Shown: positions 12,611 to 16,328 of the stretch, in pieces
How positions within the stretch are numbered: position 1 is the first letter of the stretch
How the letters are laid out: each line of letters opens with the position of its first letter
From: JBOGEB01 sp050743125
GTDB lineage: Bacteria; Actinomycetota; Nitriliruptoria; Euzebyales; Egibacteraceae
Length of the DNA stretch: 16,328 nucleotides
Assembly: GCA_050743125.1 (NCBI GenBank)
Contig: JBOGEB010000085.1
Coordinates: 1 to 16,328 of the forward strand
Direction: 5' to 3'
Notes under the pieces: model-generated
The model's database searches: none
The model's input: the letters and a program-made list of their open reading frames with translations, nothing else
Told to the model about the DNA's origin: nothing
Made by a program: the position numbers and the translations under genes

Positions 12611-13796
12611 CGAGGAACCTTCCGGCGACGTTGACCCAACGCGGGCAACGGAGCTGCTGCGGACGCTGACCGAGGAGCTGGTCGCCAAGGGCGCGCTGCG
12701 CTCTCCACAGTGGCGCGTCGCCTTCGAGCGGACTCCCCGACATCCGTTCGTGCCCCGTTACTATCGCCGCATGCCAGCCGGGCGGGAGCTGGTGGACGGG
12801 GCGCGGCCGGAGCAGCATCAGATGTGGCTTGCCGCTGTCTACACTGATGACGCACTGGTCACCCAGTACGACGAACGCGACCCACGCATAGCGACCAGCT
12901 CCTCGACGCAGCCGACCCTCATGGCGCTGATGCTCGAAGCCCTCGATCTGCGCGACGGCCACTCGGTCTTGGAGATCGGCACGGGCACCGGCTACAACGC
13001 GGCCCTGTTGTGCGCGCGGCTCGGCTCGGGGCTGGTCACCACCATCGACATCGACCCCGGCCTTGTCCACGAGGCGCGCCAGCGCTTGCAGCAGGCCGGG
13101 CACGCGCCGACGGTCGCGGTCGCGAATGGCGCCGAGGGCTACCCCGCGAACGCTCCCTACGATCGAATCATCGCCACCTGCGCGGTCCCGTGCATGCCAT
13201 GCTCGTGGATCGCGCAGACCCGCCCGGGAGGGCTCATCCTGGCGAACCTGCGCGGCGGCTTCGGTGGCGGGCTCGTCCGCATCGAGGTCGCAGACGACGG
13301 CTCCGCGGTGGGGAAGCTCCTGCCCGACCCCGCCGCGTTCATCGCCATGAGAGGAGCCAGGTTGCCCCAGCCTCCCCTCTCCGAACTCGTTTCCCTCAGC
13401 AACGGGAACGGGGTCAGCCGGTCCGCGAGCATGCCGAGCGGCCTGGAGGATGAGTCATTCTGGCTCTTGGCCGGGTTCGGCCTACCACACGCGGTTCGCT
13501 TCGGCTCGCTCAAGCCCGAAGTGCTCCCTCCGCGCCTGGTCGACCTGGGCGATGGCTCATGGTCGCGCGTGGACCGGACGCCCGAGGACGGGCACACCGT
13601 AACCCAGGGAGGCCCGCGCAGCCTTTGGGACGAACTCGAATCCCTCCACGACCGGTGGCTCGAACTCGGCAAGCCGGCCTCGGAGCAGTACGGCCTGACC
13701 GTCACCGCAGACGGACGACAGTACGTCTGGGTCGACTCCCCCGACAGTGAGCACACCTGGGATCTCCCGCCTGCTCGACCCGCGACTGCTGGCTGA
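12603..13796 (+). CDS. PIMT-like O-methyltransferase of the graspetide cluster
   Basis: This is an SAM-dependent protein-L-isoaspartate O-methyltransferase homologue. The N-terminal region has the PIMT pattern: FVPRYY (49-54), SSSTQP (99-104, the substrate-loop S-x-x-Q-P), motif I VLEIGTGTGYNAALL (122-136), the acidic post-I TIDIDPG (147-153), YDRIIATCAV (186-195) and RPGGLIL (207-213). At 397 aa it is much longer than repair PIMTs (about 210-220 aa). The extra ~180 residues form a C-terminal domain ending in VWVDSPDSEHTW, as in RiPP-associated PIMTs. In fuscimiditide-type pathways the homologue methylates a specific Asp of the ester-linked peptide, which then forms an aspartimide. ATG 12603 overlaps the ligase stop by 8 nt, so expression is coupled. 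The alternative role, general protein repair, is less likely in this context. Confidence 0.9.
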   Translation: MRNEEPSGDVDPTRATELLRTLTEELVAKGALRSPQWRVAFERTPRHPFVPRYYRRMPAGRELVDGARPEQHQMWLAAVYTDDALVTQYDERDPRIATSSSTQPTLMALMLEALDLRDGHSVLEIGTGTGYNAALLCARLGSGLVTTIDIDPGLVHEARQRLQQAGHAPTVAVANGAEGYPANAPYDRIIATCAVPCMPCSWIAQTRPGGLILANLRGGFGGGLVRIEVADDGSAVGKLLPDPAAFIAMRGARLPQPPLSELVSLSNGNGVSRSASMPSGLEDESFWLLAGFGLPHAVRFGSLKPEVLPPRLVDLGDGSWSRVDRTPEDGHTVTQGGPRSLWDELESLHDRWLELGKPASEQYGLTVTADGRQYVWVDSPDSEHTWDLPPARPATAG

Positions 13797-13821
13797 GCGG
13801 ACCCGGCAGCCCTGCTCGGCC
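13791..13821 (+). terminator. Possible hairpin after the RiPP operon
   Basis: GGCTGAGC (13791-13798, including the stop) can pair with GCTCGGCC (13814-13821) with one wobble pair and a 15-nt loop. No T-run follows, so it would be an incomplete terminator at best. Confidence 0.25.
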
Positions 13822-13869
13822 TGCAGTCTCCGCGTCCCCTTGGTGAGCTCCCGCCGCGCCGGTTGCAAT

Positions 13870-13895
13870 GTTCCTTCGGATGCAAAGGAAAGCGG
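13870..13895 (+). repeat. Copy 2 of a 26-bp element shared with 1751-1776
   Basis: This segment matches the reverse complement of 1751-1776 at 21 of 26 positions. It contains TTCCTT/AAGGAA arms. It lies in the 269-bp gap between the methyltransferase and mscL. One frame through it (GTG 13841 to a stop near 13918) could encode a 26-aa peptide containing VPSDAKESG, similar to FPLDAEESG in the other copy. The peptide lacks a ribosome-binding site. Confidence 0.4.
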
Positions 13896-14065
13896 GACCC
13901 GAACAGCCGCCTTGCCCCTCTGACCTGGCAGCAAGACCGCATGCCCCAAACACGCGCGCAGGGCTTGGGCAGCGCCAAGGAGGCCATTCAACCGGGTGCG
14001 TCATATGGGAGGATGGCTCGCGCAGGGCCACCGACCACCGACGAAGACAAGACAAGGGAGTCCAG

Positions 14066-14473
14066 GTGATCAACGACTTCAAGGCGTTCATTCTGCGGGG
14101 CAACGTGCTCGACCTGGCCATCGGGGTGGTGATCGGCGCGGCCTTCGGAAGCGTGATCGACTCACTGGTCAAAGACCTCTTCACCCCGCTGCTCGCCATC
14201 CCCGGCAATACGAACTTCGAGAACCTGCAGCTCACGATCGGCGGCGGGGTGATCAAGTACGGAGCGTTCGTCAACGCCGTCGTCGCCTTCCTCACGATCG
14301 CCGCCGCGGTGTTCTTCTTCGTCGTGCGTCCGGTGAACGCCCTGATGGCCCGGCGAGGCATGAGCAGCGACCTCGGCGCCGGCACCAAGGACTGCGAGCA
14401 CTGCCTGAGCTCGATCCCCGCCAGGGCTCGGGTGTGCGCGTTCTGCGCCCGTGAGCTCACCGCGACCGTGTAG
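14066..14473 (+). CDS. mscL: Large-conductance mechanosensitive channel MscL
   Basis: MscL is a homopentameric stretch-activated channel in the plasma membrane that vents solutes on hypo-osmotic shock. GTG 14066 was chosen because AAGGGAG lies 5 nt upstream and the N-terminus FKAFILRGNVLDLAIGVVIG is the family signature. TM1 spans about 15-44, with the narrow hydrophobic-Gly/Ala face. The periplasmic loop is at about 45-64 (PGNTNFENLQLTIGGGVIKY), and TM2 is at about 66-92, ending FFFVVRPVNAL. The C-terminus is unusual: after the cytoplasmic helix start, C110-x-x-C113 and C124-x-x-C127 form a likely zinc knuckle (CEHCLSSIPARARVCAFC). Related tails occur in some actinobacterial MscL proteins. 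At 135 aa the size is normal. It is probably monocistronic and not part of the RiPP locus, lying 269 nt downstream. Confidence 0.95.
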   Translation: MINDFKAFILRGNVLDLAIGVVIGAAFGSVIDSLVKDLFTPLLAIPGNTNFENLQLTIGGGVIKYGAFVNAVVAFLTIAAAVFFFVVRPVNALMARRGMSSDLGAGTKDCEHCLSSIPARARVCAFCARELTATV

Positions 14474-14496
14474 CCGCGCGCAACGGGACGCACCCC

Positions 14497-14516
14497 GGCG
14501 TGGCGGCCTTGACGCC
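14497..14516 (+). terminator. Possible terminator hairpin after mscL
   Basis: GGCGT (14497-14501) pairs with ACGCC (14512-14516), and the stem can extend through flanking CCC/GGG with one bulged base. It lies 24 nt after the mscL stop. It lacks a T-tract, as is common in high-GC actinomycetes. Confidence 0.3.
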
Positions 14517-14683
14517 AGGGTTGGCCCTCCGGTCCGTCCGGCCCACATCGGGTCGTCGAAAGCTCACCGACAACCGGCCGAGTTTGTGCGATGCTTTTGT
14601 GTGCAGGGCGTCCTCCTGATCCTGGACGAGTGGGGCTTCACGTAGCATTCCAGGTCAGAGGGCGTTTTCACCACAGCGGCCAT

Positions 14684-14689
14684 GGGGAG
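14684..14689 (+). promoter_or_regulatory. Ribosome-binding site deciding TTG 14696
   Basis: GGGGAG lies 6 nt before TTG 14696. The longer ATG start at 14591 would add 35 residues of low protein-like quality and has no comparable site. Confidence 0.55.
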
Positions 14690-14695
14690 ATCGGT

Positions 14696-16297
14696 TTGGC
14701 GGAACACACGATCCGACGGATATTCCTGACGCCTCCCGTGGCCATCGCGCGTCTGGGCGGCAGCCTGACCCCGCTCGTCGCGTTCGAGTGGACGAGGGGG
14801 GACCCGCACACCATCGCCGAGACCCGCATCCGGCCCACGTGGACGCTGGACGTGCTGGCGGGCGGCAGCGTCGCGCCGCGCATGCCGACCGAGATCATCG
14901 TGCGGGACGGTGCGCTCCTCCGCCCCGTCGCGCCGTTCCTCGAGCTGTGGGCGCTGACCGGTGACGGGCCGGCGTCGGCGTTGACGGCGGTCCCGGTGAC
15001 GCCGGCGCTGCTCGCCGCGAACGGCGCCGGCGAGGGGAGCCTGTCCTTCACCGTCGAGGCGATGAACCTCAAGGCGGCTCGCCGCACCGGGCGGGCGGGC
15101 CTGCGGTTCGGCACCTTCCCGCCGGTCCGGGTACGGGCCGACGACCACGGCTCGGTGCAGCTGCTGGGGGTGAGCCCCCCGGGCACGTCCCAGCCGATGA
15201 TCCCGCCGGGACGGTTCATCCCGCTCGGCCAGGTGCAGGTGCTGCGGCCGGTGCCTCAGCCGGCCGACCAGCCTTGGTCGGCCGCGGTGCGCATCGACGT
15301 CGTGCGGCTCCGCTTCACCCCGGCTCGCGGCCGCTTCTACGGTCCCCCGGACGCCGCCCAGGTCTCACCGCCGGCCGTCTCCCCCGCGCAGGCGTTCCTG
15401 AACCCCGACGCCGGCTGGCAGGGCGCTCCTCGAAGCGACCGGGTGGTGCCGAGCGACACCGTGGACGAAAGCCCGCCCGGATCCTCGCTCGGCGTCATCG
15501 ACGACACCTGCGACGCCCGGGTCTCAGCCGAGCTGGTGCTCGCCGGCGGGCCGCTGCGGTGCACGGCCAACGTCACGGTCGGCCCTCCCCACTACGCACC
15601 CGACCGGCGGCCGTTCCTGTCGCTTGCCGACGAGGTCAACGACCGCGAGCACGACCCGCAACGCGACGCCGCGCTCAGCGCCGCCGACCGGGCAGTCTGG
15701 GTCGAGGACCTGTTCGAGCGGGCCTTCGAGACGGCCTCGGCGACGGACGTCGACTTCTGGAGGGCGCAGCGGGCCCGGCAGCTGCGGCCCGACGAGCTGC
15801 GGAGCGCGATCCCCGGCGACGGCGTGCCTGGCCCGACCCGGGCCATGGGCGGCCAGGACCGGCTGCGTGACCCGAACATCGCCGTCCCCGAGCCGTCGGC
15901 CAACATCCCCCTGCCGCTGTCGGGGCGGGCCAGGGAGCGGCACCGCGACCTCTCCGACCTGACCGTGCTGGAGTCGTGGGTGCGGGAGAACCCGGACCGG
16001 ATGGGCGAGATCGTTCGGCCACCCTTCGCCAACACCGGCTTCTCCATGCAGATGCCCCCGTTCATGCGCAACAGCAACGCTCGGGCGCTGTCGCTGGCCC
16101 GCTGGCAGTACGACCTGCTGATGGCCTGGGTCGCCGCCCTGACCGGGCCCAGCACGCTGGGACCGTCCCCCGACGGCGGGCTGGCTCCGCTCTCGCCGGA
16201 GGCGGCGGAGCGCCGACGCCGGGTGCTGGCCGCGCTCGACGCCAGCGCGGAGGCGGCGGCCGACGCGGCAAGCGCGGACGAGGGTGGCGACCGGTGA
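14696..16297 (+). CDS. Large conserved protein with weak LodA-like signatures (533 aa)
   Basis: With the TTG start the protein begins MAEHTIRRIFLTPPVAIARL, resembling the first strand of LodA/GoxA-type (CTQ) amino-acid oxidases (xPxIGIARxGNS). Two other blocks are compatible: SAELVLAGG with a following VTVGPPHYAPDRRPFLSLAD (277-311), like LodA's central A-x-V-x-V-x-PP-x-[FY]-APD strand; and MPPFMRNSNARALSLARWQY with a trailing DLLMAWV (453-479), like the C-terminal segment carrying the CTQ tryptophan. The only cysteines are C272 and C289, mid-protein, so the C-terminal Cys needed for the cysteine-tryptophyl cross-link is absent. If related, it is a non-canonical member. The C-terminus (500-533) is Ala/Glu/Arg-rich and helical. 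No signal peptide is present. Its stop overlaps the next start (GTGA), so the two products probably act together. Function unassigned. Confidence 0.75.
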   Translation: MAEHTIRRIFLTPPVAIARLGGSLTPLVAFEWTRGDPHTIAETRIRPTWTLDVLAGGSVAPRMPTEIIVRDGALLRPVAPFLELWALTGDGPASALTAVPVTPALLAANGAGEGSLSFTVEAMNLKAARRTGRAGLRFGTFPPVRVRADDHGSVQLLGVSPPGTSQPMIPPGRFIPLGQVQVLRPVPQPADQPWSAAVRIDVVRLRFTPARGRFYGPPDAAQVSPPAVSPAQAFLNPDAGWQGAPRSDRVVPSDTVDESPPGSSLGVIDDTCDARVSAELVLAGGPLRCTANVTVGPPHYAPDRRPFLSLADEVNDREHDPQRDAALSAADRAVWVEDLFERAFETASATDVDFWRAQRARQLRPDELRSAIPGDGVPGPTRAMGGQDRLRDPNIAVPEPSANIPLPLSGRARERHRDLSDLTVLESWVRENPDRMGEIVRPPFANTGFSMQMPPFMRNSNARALSLARWQYDLLMAWVAALTGPSTLGPSPDGGLAPLSPEAAERRRRVLAALDASAEAAADAASADEGGDR

Positions 16298-16328
16298 CGG
16301 CGACGGCGCGCACCGACGACGCCGAGCC
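16294..16328 (+). CDS. Start of next gene, cut by window edge
   Basis: GTG 16294 overlaps the stop of the preceding gene (GTGA), giving MTATARTDDAE and running off the window. Eleven residues allow no assignment. If the upstream gene is truly LodA-like, a LodB-type flavoprotein partner would be the expected neighbour, and the full gene would test that. Confidence 0.55.
   Translation, partial: MTATARTDDAE

Larger units (their letters stand above)
11160..13796 (+). other. Aspartimide-type graspetide biosynthetic gene cluster
   Basis: There are three plus-strand genes: precursor, ATP-grasp ligase and PIMT-like methyltransferase. The last two overlap by 8 nt. No transporter, leader peptidase or dedicated regulator is present, so export and leader removal would rely on genes elsewhere. 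The layout matches the ThfA-ThfB-ThfM type of fuscimiditide from Thermobifida fusca and related amycolimiditide loci. Confidence 0.85.

Noticed and set aside
13797..14065. Riboswitch or structured leader upstream of mscL
   Set aside because: I compared it by eye with the c-di-AMP (ydaO) consensus and saw no match; only the 26-bp element stands out.
1..16328. CRISPR array, tRNA/rRNA genes, transposase or integrase
   Set aside because: No spaced direct repeats, no tRNA T-loop (GTTCRANYC) in a cloverleaf setting and no DDE or recombinase motifs were found by reading both strands.

Overview
The window is high-GC DNA with very GC-rich third codon positions, GTG and TTG starts and MscL and regulator types common in actinomycetes, so the host is most likely an actinomycete (Streptosporangiales or Pseudonocardiales-like). 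Genus cannot be read from the sequence. No tRNA, rRNA, CRISPR array, transposase or integrase was seen.

Layout. (1) 1-1648, plus strand: a small SAP/Rho_N-like protein (70 aa) and an HTH/TPR-type regulator whose 3' end looks frameshifted and truncated. (2) 1826-4096, minus strand: hisS-type histidyl-tRNA synthetase, then a 157-aa protein with a DUF5678-like C-terminus, translationally coupled (GTGA overlap) to a 131-aa retropepsin-like aspartic protease. (3) 4181-4560: a decayed gene fragment with at least two frameshifts. (4) 4584-10634, minus strand: a five-gene operon. In transcription order it holds a 163-aa unrecognised protein, a DyP-type heme peroxidase, an unusual 585-aa cytochrome P450 with an atypical I-helix, an extended SDR, and a membrane-anchored strictosidine-synthase-like beta-propeller. 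Sampled lines look less GC-rich than the flanks, and the P450 has an extreme Shine-Dalgarno, so this block may be horizontally acquired. (5) 11160-13796, plus strand: a compact RiPP locus with precursor, ATP-grasp ester/amide ligase and PIMT-like O-methyltransferase, the architecture of aspartimide-containing graspetides such as fuscimiditide. (6) 14066-16328, plus strand: mscL with a C-terminal four-cysteine knuckle, then a 533-aa protein with weak LodA-like signatures, coupled by GTGA to a gene cut off by the window edge.

How the genes work together. In the RiPP locus, the ATP-grasp enzyme should recognise the precursor's PFGLRYL-type leader motif and link Thr/Ser side chains to Asp/Glu in the acidic tail. 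The methyltransferase should then methylate an Asp, which collapses to an aspartimide. In the oxidative operon, the two heme enzymes have no redox partner genes beside them, and the P450 lacks the acid-alcohol pair needed for O2 activation. This suggests peroxide-dependent or hydroperoxide-rearranging chemistry, followed by reduction (SDR) and a lactonase/hydrolase-like step at the membrane. That pathway is inference. The operon and the precursor core are the parts most likely to be undescribed.
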